Assembly: GCF_013362815.1 (NCBI RefSeq)
Contig: NZ_JABFVK010000001.1
Coordinates: 1-64,000, forward strand
DNA length: 64,000 nt
Reading direction: 5' to 3'
From: Hamadaea sp.
Lineage (GTDB): Bacteria > Actinomycetota > Actinomycetes > Mycobacteriales > Micromonosporaceae
Under the pieces are notes generated by a model, which made no database searches, was not told the origin of the DNA, and was given only the letters and a program-made list of their open reading frames with translations. The position numbers were made by a program, and so were the translations under genes. Shown here piece by piece: positions 39,274 to 47,524 of this stretch (positions are counted from its first letter, which is position 1; each line of letters opens with the position of its first letter).

Positions 39274-41274
39274 GTGACGCAGCTCGACCACGAACTGGCC
39301 GCCGAGCGTACCCATCTGATCGTCAGCCGAGCAGCCTTGACCGCGATGCGCGAGCACGTCGAGGGCTTGTTCGCCACCGGAGACAAGGTCGCCGGCGATC
39401 CCTATTCCGCCGAGACCCTCGGCCGGGCCCTGGCCAAGCGGATCAAGGAGCTGGCCGACGACCCGAACACCCCGTTGTTCTTCGGCAAGCTCACCTTCGG
39501 GGCGGACGCCGCCGACGCCGAAAGCGCCGGTCACGCCTTCCACATCGGCCGGCGGCACGTCACCGACGCCGCCGGCGAACCGCTGGTCCTGGACTGGCGG
39601 GCGCCCGTCTCGCGCTCGTTCTATCGGGCGAGCGCCTCGGATCCGCAGGACATCGCGGTCCGCCGTCGCTTCGGCTTCAACGTGGGCGAGCTGACCAGCT
39701 TCGAAGACGAGCACCTCACGCTGGGCGAGGAACTCGGCACCAAGAGCGCCATCCTGACCGCCGAAATCGAGCGCCCGCGCGTCGGCCCGATGCGCGACAT
39801 CGTCGCCACGATCCAGCCGGAGCAGGACGAACTCGTCCGGGCCGCGCTGGAGGAGTCGATCTGCGTACAGGGCGCGCCGGGCACCGGGAAGACCGCCGTC
39901 GGCCTACACCGGGCGGCGTACCTGCTCTATCTGCACCGCGAACGGCTCCGGCGCGCGGGGGTGCTCATCCTCGGGCCCAACCGCGCCTTCCTGCGCTACA
40001 TCGCCGCCGTCCTCCCGGCCCTCGGCGAGATCGAGGTCAGCCAGTCCACGGTCGACGATCTGATCGCGACGGTCCCGGTCCGCGGCACGGACCCGCCCGA
40101 GGCCGAGGCGCTCAAGCATGATCCGCGTCTCGCCCAGGCGCTCCACGATCTTCTTTGGCGACGCGTACGCAAGCCGCAGGAGTCGTTGACGGTGCCGGAC
40201 GAGTCCTATCGCTGGCGGATCGACGCCGGAGTGCTGGCCCGAATCGTCGACGACGTGCGCCGCGACGAACCCCCGTACGCCCTCGGCCGCGAACACGTCC
40301 GCGCACGGATCGTCGATCTGCTGCTGCGGCAGTCGGAGGCTCGCCGCGGCGACTCCCCCGGCGAAGCCTGGCGTCGCAAGATGGCCAAGGTGAAGCCGGT
40401 CGTGGCGGTCCTCGACGAGGTGTGGCCGGCGGTCAGCCCGGCCGAACTGGTCTTCGAGTTCCTCACCGACCCCACGCACGAGCTGCTCACGGAGTCCGAG
40501 GTGGACGCCCTGCGCTGGGCCAAGCCCCCGAAGACCGCGAAGTCCGCGAAGTGGAGCGCGGCCGACCTGGTTCTGCTCGACGAGGCGGCCGGGCTGATCG
40601 AACGACCGAGCGGCTTCGGTCACATCATCGTGGACGAGGCGCAGGATCTGTCCCCGATGCAGGCCCGCGCGATCGCCCGGCGCAGTACGCACGGCTCGAT
40701 CACGCTGCTCGGCGACCTCGCTCAGGGCACCGCTCCCTGGGCCGCCCGGCAATGGCAGGACACCCTCGACCACCTCGGTAAGCCGGAGGCCCGGATCACT
40801 CCGCTGACCACTGGTTTCCGCGTACCGGAGCAGGTCGTCGAGCTGGCGAACCGGCTGCTCCCGGCGCTGGACGTGGACGTCCCGCCGGCCCAGTCGCTGC
40901 GGCCGGACGGGTGGCTCGCCATCCAGCCGTCAGCCGCGCCCGAGGACTTGACGGCGGCGGTCGAAGCCGCGCTCGCCCAGCCCGGATCGGTCGGCGTGAT
41001 CAGTGCACTGGACGCGGTCGACTCGGTCACTCGCGCTCTTGCCGCGTACGCCCCGACCTCGTTGGACGACGACGATCCCGATTCCCGGCTGACCGTGGTG
41101 CCCGCGACGCTGGCCAAGGGTCTGGAGTACGACCACGTCATCGTGGTGGAACCGGCGGCGATCGTCGAGGCCGAACCTCGGGGCCTGCACCGGCTCTACG
41201 TCGTCCTGACGCGAGCCGTCACGACCCTGACCGTCCTGCACGACCGCCCCCTCCCGACCCCCCTCCTGAGTTGA
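39274..41274 (+). CDS. HelD-type UvrD/Rep-like helicase
   Basis: Superfamily 1 ATPase of the HelD group, which removes stalled RNA polymerase from DNA. The product has an N-terminal coiled coil (QLDHELAAERTHLIVSRAALTAM), Walker A GAPGTGKTAVGLHRAAYLLY, the HelD-characteristic insertion, Walker B IIVDEAQDLSPMQ and helicase motifs LTTGFRVPEQVVEL and PATLAKGLEYDHVIV. I place the start at GTG 39274 behind AGGGAG (666 residues). An ATG at 39181 would add a low-complexity 31-residue extension. Some actinomycete homologues (HelR) give rifamycin tolerance; no rifamycin-associated element was seen upstream. Confidence 0.88.
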   Translation: MTQLDHELAAERTHLIVSRAALTAMREHVEGLFATGDKVAGDPYSAETLGRALAKRIKELADDPNTPLFFGKLTFGADAADAESAGHAFHIGRRHVTDAAGEPLVLDWRAPVSRSFYRASASDPQDIAVRRRFGFNVGELTSFEDEHLTLGEELGTKSAILTAEIERPRVGPMRDIVATIQPEQDELVRAALEESICVQGAPGTGKTAVGLHRAAYLLYLHRERLRRAGVLILGPNRAFLRYIAAVLPALGEIEVSQSTVDDLIATVPVRGTDPPEAEALKHDPRLAQALHDLLWRRVRKPQESLTVPDESYRWRIDAGVLARIVDDVRRDEPPYALGREHVRARIVDLLLRQSEARRGDSPGEAWRRKMAKVKPVVAVLDEVWPAVSPAELVFEFLTDPTHELLTESEVDALRWAKPPKTAKSAKWSAADLVLLDEAAGLIERPSGFGHIIVDEAQDLSPMQARAIARRSTHGSITLLGDLAQGTAPWAARQWQDTLDHLGKPEARITPLTTGFRVPEQVVELANRLLPALDVDVPPAQSLRPDGWLAIQPSAAPEDLTAAVEAALAQPGSVGVISALDAVDSVTRALAAYAPTSLDDDDPDSRLTVVPATLAKGLEYDHVIVVEPAAIVEAEPRGLHRLYVVLTRAVTTLTVLHDRPLPTPLLS

Positions 41275-41409
41275 TCATGAACCTAGGGTCCCCCTGGACG
41301 GCGTGTCGCCGCCCCGGCGGTCGTGATCGACTACGCGGCGATGCCGCGTTGATCACGACGCTAAGGGGTGCGACACGCCGTCGGGTGGGACCCTAGGTTC
41401 ATGATCAAC
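41270..41409. repeat. GATC-type hairpin 7: 140-base three-tier palindrome carrying two stop codons
   Basis: Three stacked stems, all perfect: outer 23 bases (41270-41292 with 41387-41409), middle 12 (41298-41309 with 41370-41381), and inner GTCGTGATC (41320-41328 with 41351-41359) closed by ACGCGGC/GCCGCGT (41333-41349). It separates the convergent helD and btuD genes. The TGA of each (41272-41274 on +, 41405-41407 on -) is part of the TTGATCA in its arm. Confidence 0.9.
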
Positions 41410-42172
41410 GCGAGCGGACGGGGACGACCAGGGGGCCGTGCTCACCCGGGATGATGCGTACCCGGGCGCGGTAGTGCTTGGCGAGCAGCGCCTCGGTCAG
41501 CACCGCCTCGGGCGGCCCGTCGGCGACGACCCGCCCGCCGTCCATGAGGACCAGGCGATCGGCGTACTCGCCCGCGACGGACAGGTCGTGCATCGTCGCC
41601 AGCACCGTCAGGCCCGCCTCCCGCCGAAGCTCGTCGATCAACTCGAGGACTTCCTGCTGGTGGCCGATGTCCAGGGCACTGGTCGGCTCGTCGAGCAGCA
41701 GCAGCGGCGCCTGCTGCGCCAGCGCCCGGGCGAGGAACACGCGCTGCCGCTCGCCGCCGGACAGCGTCTGCAGCTCCCGGCCCGCGAATCGGTCCAGGTC
41801 CAGGCGGGTCAGCACGTCACGCACCACGGCCAGGTCCGCGGCGGACTCCCGGCCCAGCGTCGGGATATGAGGGGTACGCCCAAGGAGCACGTAGTCGAGG
41901 ACGGCCATCCCGGCGGGGACGACGGGGTACTGTGCGACGGCCGCCATCCGCCGTGCCCGTTCGCGGCGGTTGAGCTGGTCCAGCGACGTCTCACCCAGGT
42001 ACGCCGAACCGCTGTGGGCGTACTCCCCGAGCAGCGCCCGGAGCAGGGTGGACTTGCCGGCGCCGTTCGGGCCGATGACGGTGACCCATTCGCCGCCCGT
42101 CATCGCGAGATCTACGCCGTCCACGATGGACGTCTTGTCGATCGTTACACCGAATCCCCGCAGCTGGAGCAT
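41405..42172 (-). CDS. btuD: cobalamin ABC importer ATP-binding protein
   Basis: A 255-residue FecE/BtuD-type ATPase: Walker A GPNGAGKST, signature LSGGERQRV, Walker B LLLLDEPTSAL, H-loop ATMHDLS. It overlaps the permease stop by one base. The B12 assignment comes from the cobalamin riboswitch upstream of the first gene of the operon; iron-siderophore ATPases look much the same. The stop codon lies in the arm of hairpin 7. Confidence 0.85.
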   Translation of the reverse strand: MLQLRGFGVTIDKTSIVDGVDLAMTGGEWVTVIGPNGAGKSTLLRALLGEYAHSGSAYLGETSLDQLNRRERARRMAAVAQYPVVPAGMAVLDYVLLGRTPHIPTLGRESAADLAVVRDVLTRLDLDRFAGRELQTLSGGERQRVFLARALAQQAPLLLLDEPTSALDIGHQQEVLELIDELRREAGLTVLATMHDLSVAGEYADRLVLMDGGRVVADGPPEAVLTEALLAKHYRARVRIIPGEHGPLVVPVRSR

Positions 42173-43206
42173 CACAACCTCGCTGACCGGGTGGTCCGGA
42201 GCACGAGGATGAAGAAGGGCGCGCCGATGAAGGCGGTGACTACGCCGATCGGCAGCTCGGTCGGAGCGGCCACGGTTCGGGCGATCAGGTCGGCTCCGAC
42301 CATGAACGCCCCGCCGTAGATCATCGACAGCGGCAGGATCGCCCGGTACGACGAGCCGGTGAGCAGGCGCACGATGTGCGGAACGACGATGCCGACGAAG
42401 CCGATGAGCCCCGAGACGGCCACCGCGGCGGCGGTCGCCAGGCTGGCCGCCGCCACCAGGATCAGCCGTGACCGGCCCGGGTGCAGCCCGAGTCCGGCCG
42501 CTTCCGCGTCGCCGACGCTCAAGACGTCCAGCTCCCGGCGCAGGGTCAACACAACCAGTGCACTGATCACGGCGTACGGGATGATGACCAGGACGTCGTG
42601 CCAGCCGCCGGTCGCGAGCCGGCCGAGCAACCACGAGTAGACCTCGCGGATGCTGTCGGCATAGCGCTGGAGCACGAAGGTCTGGATGGCGGCGAGAAAG
42701 GCCGAGATCGCGACGCCGGCGAGGATGAGCGTGCTGCCGGAGCGGTCGCGGCCGCCCACGATCCCGAGCAAGTAGGTCAGGCTCACCGCGAGCAGCGCAC
42801 CTACGAACGCGAAGATCGGGACGCTGGTCCACATGCTGCCGCGCAGCGCGATCGCGAGCGTGGCGCCGAGACCCGCGCCCGCCGCGACCCCGAGCAGATA
42901 GGGATCGGCGAGCGGATTGCGGAAGACGCCCTGGTAGCTCGCGCCGGCGAGGGCGAGCATCGAGCCGACCAGCATCCCGAGCACGACGCGGGGCAGGCGC
43001 AGATCCGTGACGATGGCGATCTCGCGCTCGTTCAGCCCCGAATCGAGGTGTACGCCGGGAATCAAGTTCAGCAGCTCGATCGCGACCGAACCGGGCGGCA
43101 GGCCGACCGCGCCGAGGGTGATCCCCGCGAGGACCGCGACGACGAGGATCGCGACCGCGGCGAGCAGCCACGACAGCCGCAGCCCCGCCGGCCTCACCTC
43201 GTTCAT
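42172..43206 (-). CDS. btuC: cobalamin ABC importer permease (FecCD family)
   Basis: A 344-residue membrane protein with about ten helices and family phrases LPRVVLGMLVGSMLALAGASYQGVFRNPLADPYLLGV and VSGLIGFVGIVVPHIVRLL. The ATG at 43204-43206 follows GAGGG; an upstream frame start at 43266 lies inside hairpin 6 and is unlikely. It sits between btuF and btuD in a riboswitch-led operon. Confidence 0.85.
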   Translation of the reverse strand: MNEVRPAGLRLSWLLAAVAILVVAVLAGITLGAVGLPPGSVAIELLNLIPGVHLDSGLNEREIAIVTDLRLPRVVLGMLVGSMLALAGASYQGVFRNPLADPYLLGVAAGAGLGATLAIALRGSMWTSVPIFAFVGALLAVSLTYLLGIVGGRDRSGSTLILAGVAISAFLAAIQTFVLQRYADSIREVYSWLLGRLATGGWHDVLVIIPYAVISALVVLTLRRELDVLSVGDAEAAGLGLHPGRSRLILVAAASLATAAAVAVSGLIGFVGIVVPHIVRLLTGSSYRAILPLSMIYGGAFMVGADLIARTVAAPTELPIGVVTAFIGAPFFILVLRTTRSARL

Positions 43207-43230
43207 CACACCCTCTTGCCTGTTGATCAG

Positions 43231-43293
43231 CGCTGGATCAGGGTTCCGTGTCGAATCTTGCTTCATGATTCGACCGAGATCCCTGATCCAGCG
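43231..43293. repeat. GATC-type hairpin 6, between btuF and btuC
   Basis: 27-base arms (43231-43257, 43267-43293) pair at 23 positions around a 9-base loop. The outer end is CGCTGGATCAGGG. It separates the binding-protein gene from the permease gene of one operon and could lower transcript level after btuF. It shares sequence with hairpin 5. Confidence 0.8.
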
Positions 43294-43309
43294 GAAAAGG
43301 CGCCCCGCG

Positions 43310-44230
43310 TCAGGGGATCTGGTTCACCGCAGTGGCGACGGTCTGGGCGAGGTCGACGATCCGGGGGCCCCAGCGGGAGGCGATGTCGTCGTCCAGCGCG
43401 ACGATCTGGCCCTTGCTGACGGCGGTGATACCGGCCCAGCCGGCCCGGGCCTTGACCGTGTCGGCGGTCTGCTGGCAGCACTTCGCGTCGGCCAGGAAGA
43501 TCATGTCCGGGTTGGCCTTGACCAGTGCCTCCGCCGACAGCTGCGGATACCCGAACGCCTTGCCGTCGGCGTCGGCGGCGTCGGCGACGTTCTGTAGGCC
43601 GAGCAGCGTGAAGATCGACCCGATGAAGGTCTTCGACGTGGCGGAGTAGAGGTCCGGCGAGACCTCGTAGAAGTAGGTCAGCGGCTTGGCGCGCTGCTTG
43701 ATCGACTTGACGATCGTGTCGAGCTTCGACTTCATGTCGGTCACGACCTTGGCCGCGTCGTCCGCGTGCCCGGTCAGCTTGCCAAGGTCGGTGATCTCGG
43801 CGTACGCCTCGTCGAGGGTGGTCGCCGCCGGAACCAGGAAGGTCGGGATCTTCAGTGCCTTGAGCTGGTCCACGATCTTGTCGCTGTCGTTGGTGAGCAC
43901 CACCAGGTCGGGGTTCTTCGCCGCGATCGCCTCGGCGCTCGGCTTGAACGCGGAGAGGTCGGTCTTCGGTACGCCGGCCGGGTAGTTGGACTGGTCGTCT
44001 ACTGCGACGACCTGCGTACCGGCGTTGACGGCGAACAGCATCTCGGTCGCGGTCGGCCCGAGGGAGACGATCTTGGTCGGCTGCTTGTCGAGCGTCACAC
44101 TGCCGACGGTGACCGGGTACGCCGCACTAGTAGGCGTAGGAGTGGTGGCCGTTCCGCCGTTGCCGGTGGAGCAGGCGGCCAGACCGAAGGCGAGACCGGC
44201 GAGCAGTCCGAGCGCACGTCTTCTCAACAT
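43310..44230 (-). CDS. btuF: cobalamin ABC importer substrate-binding lipoprotein
   Basis: A 306-residue lipoprotein with a short signal peptide and lipobox LAAC (Cys20), then a class III binding-protein fold: TKIVSLGPTATEMLFAVNAGTQVVAVDD, ALKIPTFLVPAATTLDEAYAEI, and a C-terminal lobe with VKANPDMIFLADAKCC. The ATG at 44228-44230 has GGAGG seven bases upstream. A cobalamin riboswitch in the 5' leader marks the transported ligand as B12 or a cobamide. Confidence 0.88.
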   Translation of the reverse strand: MLRRRALGLLAGLAFGLAACSTGNGGTATTPTPTSAAYPVTVGSVTLDKQPTKIVSLGPTATEMLFAVNAGTQVVAVDDQSNYPAGVPKTDLSAFKPSAEAIAAKNPDLVVLTNDSDKIVDQLKALKIPTFLVPAATTLDEAYAEITDLGKLTGHADDAAKVVTDMKSKLDTIVKSIKQRAKPLTYFYEVSPDLYSATSKTFIGSIFTLLGLQNVADAADADGKAFGYPQLSAEALVKANPDMIFLADAKCCQQTADTVKARAGWAGITAVSKGQIVALDDDIASRWGPRIVDLAQTVATAVNQIP

Positions 44231-44309
44231 AGAAATCCTCCTATCGGTCGAGGGGTGAGTCCGCCGACAGGAGTGAAGGGCGCCTGCCTGCGAGACGCCC
44301 TTCCTCGAG

Positions 44310-44460
44310 AGCGTTACTTCGCGACCGCGGCGAGGCGACCTGGCTCGACCAAACCCGGATGGCGAGCACCCGGGGGAGGGATCACAGTTGCGGGACAGCG
44401 CCGGATTCGCACCGGCTTCGCTGACCGCGGTCAGCCAGAGGCTAACGCACGGCCGATGCT
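44310..44460 (-). ncRNA. cobalamin riboswitch
   Basis: On the minus strand the leader of btuF contains GCCGGTGCGAATCCGGC followed by CTGTCCCGCAACTGTGA (about 44390-44430), the near-invariant core of adenosylcobalamin riboswitches. Further on, GAGCCAGGTCGCCTCGCC matches the conserved 3' segment. Between the aptamer and the gene a hairpin GAAGGGCG/CGCCCTTC (44275-44282 with 44296-44303) is a plausible expression platform. High B12 should shut off the btuFCD operon. Exact ends are approximate. Confidence 0.93.
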
Positions 44461-44468
44461 CGGCGAAA

Positions 44469-44792
44469 TCAGCGCTGCTCGCTGTTGGTGGACGACTGCT
44501 GGGAATCGGTCGGGTGATCCGGCTCGTCCGCGGCCGGTCGCTCCGGTGAGTCGTCCCCGGCGAGCGCGGAGCGGAGCTTCGTCTTCTCCGTCTTGCGGCG
44601 CTCGACGGCGTTCTGGAGCTGGAGGGAGTACTGCTCACGCCAGCCGCGCAGGACGAACCAGCTCAGCGCCGCCGAGACCAGCACGGCGAGGACAAGCTTC
44701 AGGAAGATGCTCAGCGGGAACGGCAGCAGCACCAGGAACGCCGCGACGAACAGGCCGATGCGCCCGAGCGTGTACTTGACAGCAGGACTCAC
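44469..44792 (-). CDS. DUF4229-like small membrane protein
   Basis: A 107-residue protein with two membrane helices (RIGLFVAAFLVLLPFPLSIFL and LVLAVLVSAALSWFVLRGW, about residues 10-50), then a charged cytoplasmic tail (VERRKTEKTKLRSALAG) and a disordered Ser/Asp-rich end. It resembles the DUF4229 group found beside menaquinone genes in actinobacteria; function unknown. GTG start at 44790-44792, about 50 bases after mqnE. Confidence 0.75.
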   Translation of the reverse strand: MSPAVKYTLGRIGLFVAAFLVLLPFPLSIFLKLVLAVLVSAALSWFVLRGWREQYSLQLQNAVERRKTEKTKLRSALAGDDSPERPAADEPDHPTDSQQSSTNSEQR

Positions 44793-44842
44793 GCCCAGCA
44801 GCCTACGCGCTGCTGGGCGGGCTCCTTCGCAGGCCCCGGGCC

Positions 44843-46012
44843 CTAGGCCCAGACCTGCTGCGGTTCGCGCCGCCGGTCGGCGAGCGACATCGGCGCGTCG
44901 AACTCGCGTACCACCTCGTAGCGGGTATTGCGCTCGACGGGCTGGAACCCGGCGTCCTGGATCAAGGTGAGCAGGTCTTCCCGGTGCATGGTGTCCGGCG
45001 TGCCGTAGGAGTCGGCGTCGTGGGTGATCTTGTACTCGACCACCGAGCCGTCGAGGTCGTCGACGCCGAAGTTCAGCGAGAGCTGGGCGACCGACAGGCC
45101 GTGCATGACCCAGAAGCACTTGACGTGGTCGAAGTTGTCCAGCATGAGCCGCGAGACGGCGAAGGTCTTCAGCGACTCGGCCGGCGAGGCCATCGTGGTC
45201 TTGGCCTGGATGCGGTTGCGGACGATGCCGTCGGCGCTGTCGTGGAAGTCGTGCTGGTAGCGCAGCGGGATGAAGACGACGAAGCCGCCGGTCTCGTCCT
45301 GCAGCTCGCGCAGCCGCATCACGTGGTCGACGCGGTGCCGCGGCTCCTCGATGTGCCCGTAGAGCATGGTCGCCGGCGTACGCAGACCCTTCTGGTGCGC
45401 CAGCCGGTGGATCCGCGACCAGTCCTCCCAGTGGCACGCGTGATCGACGATCTGCTGCCGGATCTCCCAGTCGAAGATCTCGGCGCCGCCGCCGGTCAGC
45501 GAGGCGAGCCCGGCGTCGATGAGCTCGTCGAGGATCTCGTCGGCGGGCAGGCCGGAGATCTTCTCGAACCACTGGACCTCGGTCGCGGTGAAGCACTTCA
45601 GCGAGACGTCGGGCAGCGCCTCCTTCAACGCGCGCAGGACCCGGGGGTAGTACTTCCACGGCAGCGTCGGGTGCAGGCCGTTGACGATGTGCAGCTCGGT
45701 GAGCTGCTCGTCCTTCATCTCCAACGCCTTCTCCACGGCCTGCTCCACCCGCATGGTGTACGCGGCCTTCTCCCCCGGCTTGCGCTGGAACGAGCAGTAC
45801 GCACAACTGGCGGTGCAGACGTTGGTGAGATTGAGGTGCCGGTTGACGTTGAACATCACCCGGTCGCCGTTCTTCTCGGTGCGCCGGTGGTGGGCGAGCC
45901 GGCCCAGCCAGGCGAGATCGTCGCTGGCGTACAGCGCCTCGCCGTCGGCTCGGGTGAGCCGCTCGCCGGCGTAGACCTTCTCTTCCAGCTCTCGCTTCAG
46001 CCCCGCGTCCAT
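44843..46012 (-). CDS. mqnE: aminofutalosine synthase MqnE
   Basis: Radical SAM enzyme that condenses 3-enolpyruvyl-benzoate with S-adenosylmethionine to aminofutalosine. The 389-residue product has the cluster motif CTASCAYCSF, preceded by VNRHLNLTNV, and later IVNGLHPTLPWKYY and GGAEIFDWEIRQQI. The ATG at 46010-46012 has GGAGG eight bases upstream and gives the family-typical start MDAGLKRELEEKV; a GTG at 46048 is in frame but less likely. With mqnA it points to menaquinone by the futalosine pathway. Confidence 0.95.
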   Translation of the reverse strand: MDAGLKRELEEKVYAGERLTRADGEALYASDDLAWLGRLAHHRRTEKNGDRVMFNVNRHLNLTNVCTASCAYCSFQRKPGEKAAYTMRVEQAVEKALEMKDEQLTELHIVNGLHPTLPWKYYPRVLRALKEALPDVSLKCFTATEVQWFEKISGLPADEILDELIDAGLASLTGGGAEIFDWEIRQQIVDHACHWEDWSRIHRLAHQKGLRTPATMLYGHIEEPRHRVDHVMRLRELQDETGGFVVFIPLRYQHDFHDSADGIVRNRIQAKTTMASPAESLKTFAVSRLMLDNFDHVKCFWVMHGLSVAQLSLNFGVDDLDGSVVEYKITHDADSYGTPDTMHREDLLTLIQDAGFQPVERNTRYEVVREFDAPMSLADRRREPQQVWA

Positions 46013-46165
46013 CCGCTGCGCCTCCCAAACCTCGTCTCCGTCCTGCACATTACCCGGGGGTTCACCGCTCCTTACTCCGGCGGGTGTCGACTTTCCCCGC
46101 TCAGTGCGCTATGAACGAAGGCGGCACACCGGACGCATCCGGCGGGGACCTCGGGGAGAAGACAC

Positions 46166-47524
46166 ATGACGCGACGGCGCGTTGGCGCGGCCCGTTTGTC
46201 CGCGCTGCTCACAGCAGCGATCGTGACCAGTGCCGCCACTCCGGCGGTAGCTGATCCGGTGACGACGACAGCTGCCGCGCAGAAAGTCCCCGACGGCGGG
46301 TTGCAACCCGTTCCCAACGGCCCGCTGCAGTTGCCGTTCGGGGTGCCCGCGACCGGTTCCGGCGTCAGTAGCGATCTCGCTGCTCTCGCCGCACAGCTCG
46401 ACGCGATCAGGACCGAGGTCTCGATCCTCGCGGAGCGACGGCATGAACTGCTGCAGGCAGTCACCTCCACCGCGACCGAGACGGTCTACGCGCAGTACGA
46501 GTTCGCCGAGGCCGAGAATCGGCTGGCGAAGGCGAAGAAGGCGCTCGCCGACGCCGCTTCCGACGCGTACGTCGAATCCGGTGGCCTGCCGGACTTCGGG
46601 CTGGGCGGGCTCGCTCCGCGCGCCGACGACCCGGTGCACGGCAGTTCCGGTGCGGCTCACGAGCTGGCCCTGGCCAAGGCGGAGTACGAGCGCACGAAGA
46701 CGGCGTACGAGACGGCTCAGAAGAACGAGGCGGACACCAAGCAGCGCTATGCCTCGGTGGAAACCACGTTCAACCAGCGCGTGACGGCGAAGGCGGAGCT
46801 GGAGACCCGCAACGCCAGCAAGGTCGCGGAGATCCTGCGCCAGGAGGAGGCGGCCGAGCAGGCTCGCGGCCGGCAGTACCTCAACAACGACGCCCTGGCC
46901 GGATACAAGGCGAACCCCAAGGCGCTCGCCGCCGTCAACTTCGCGCTGAAGCAGCTCGGCAAGTCCTATGTCTGGGGTGCCGAGGGTCCCGACCACTACG
47001 ACTGCTCCGGTCTCATGTGGGCGGCGTACCGGACGACCGGCTACTCGCTGCCGCGCGTCTCGCGCGACCAGTATCAGGGCACGAAGGACACCTCGGTGTC
47101 CCGGTACGCCCTGCTCCCCGGTGACCTGCTGTTCTTCGGCGAGGACCCGGCCAATCCGGCCTCGATCCACCACGTCGGCATGTACCTCGGCAACGGCAAG
47201 ATGATCCACTCGCCGACCACCGGCGACGTCGTGAAGATCTCCAACGTCTGGTGGTCGCACTTCTTCGGCGCGACCCGGGTGTACCAGGCGATCAAGGTGC
47301 CGACGGCGAGTCCGACGCCGACCCGGTCGAGCACGTCGCCGTCGCCCACCCGGTCGAGCACCTCGCCGTCACCGACCCAGACGACCAGCTCGCCGAGCCC
47401 CTCGCCCACGACGAACTCGCCCACGCCGGCCGCGACCACCGACTCGCCGGCCCCGGCGGACACCGACACCCCGTCGACCAACTCACCCGCCGCCGTCGAA
47501 CCGACGCCGACGCCGACGCCTTAG
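46166..47524 (+). CDS. secreted NlpC/P60 peptidoglycan endopeptidase
   Basis: A 452-residue cell-wall hydrolase: signal peptide cut near residue 29 (TPAVAD), two coiled-coil stretches (about 70-135 and 165-240), a catalytic NlpC/P60 domain (255-365) with C280 in HYDCSGLMW, H336 in IHHVGMYLG and a third polar residue near H348, and a Ser/Thr/Pro-rich tail (370-452) of TRSSTSPSP-type repeats. This is the RipA-like layout in which the coiled coil restrains the enzyme. It probably cleaves D-Glu-mDAP bonds during division. Confidence 0.9.
   Translation: MTRRRVGAARLSALLTAAIVTSAATPAVADPVTTTAAAQKVPDGGLQPVPNGPLQLPFGVPATGSGVSSDLAALAAQLDAIRTEVSILAERRHELLQAVTSTATETVYAQYEFAEAENRLAKAKKALADAASDAYVESGGLPDFGLGGLAPRADDPVHGSSGAAHELALAKAEYERTKTAYETAQKNEADTKQRYASVETTFNQRVTAKAELETRNASKVAEILRQEEAAEQARGRQYLNNDALAGYKANPKALAAVNFALKQLGKSYVWGAEGPDHYDCSGLMWAAYRTTGYSLPRVSRDQYQGTKDTSVSRYALLPGDLLFFGEDPANPASIHHVGMYLGNGKMIHSPTTGDVVKISNVWWSHFFGATRVYQAIKVPTASPTPTRSSTSPSPTRSSTSPSPTQTTSSPSPSPTTNSPTPAATTDSPAPADTDTPSTNSPAAVEPTPTPTP

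Noticed and set aside
43207-43266. Longer btuC start at 43266
   Set aside because: It would place the start inside hairpin 6 and add a non-hydrophobic extension; the ATG at 43206 has a ribosome site.
44469-46028. 519-codon minus-strand frame covering mqnE in another frame
   Set aside because: Only its last 107 codons (the DUF4229-like gene) are real; the rest is an off-frame reading of mqnE.
46050-46165. c-di-AMP (ydaO) riboswitch ahead of the NlpC/P60 gene, given disA in the window
   Set aside because: The 116-base leader is short and I could not identify the conserved core.
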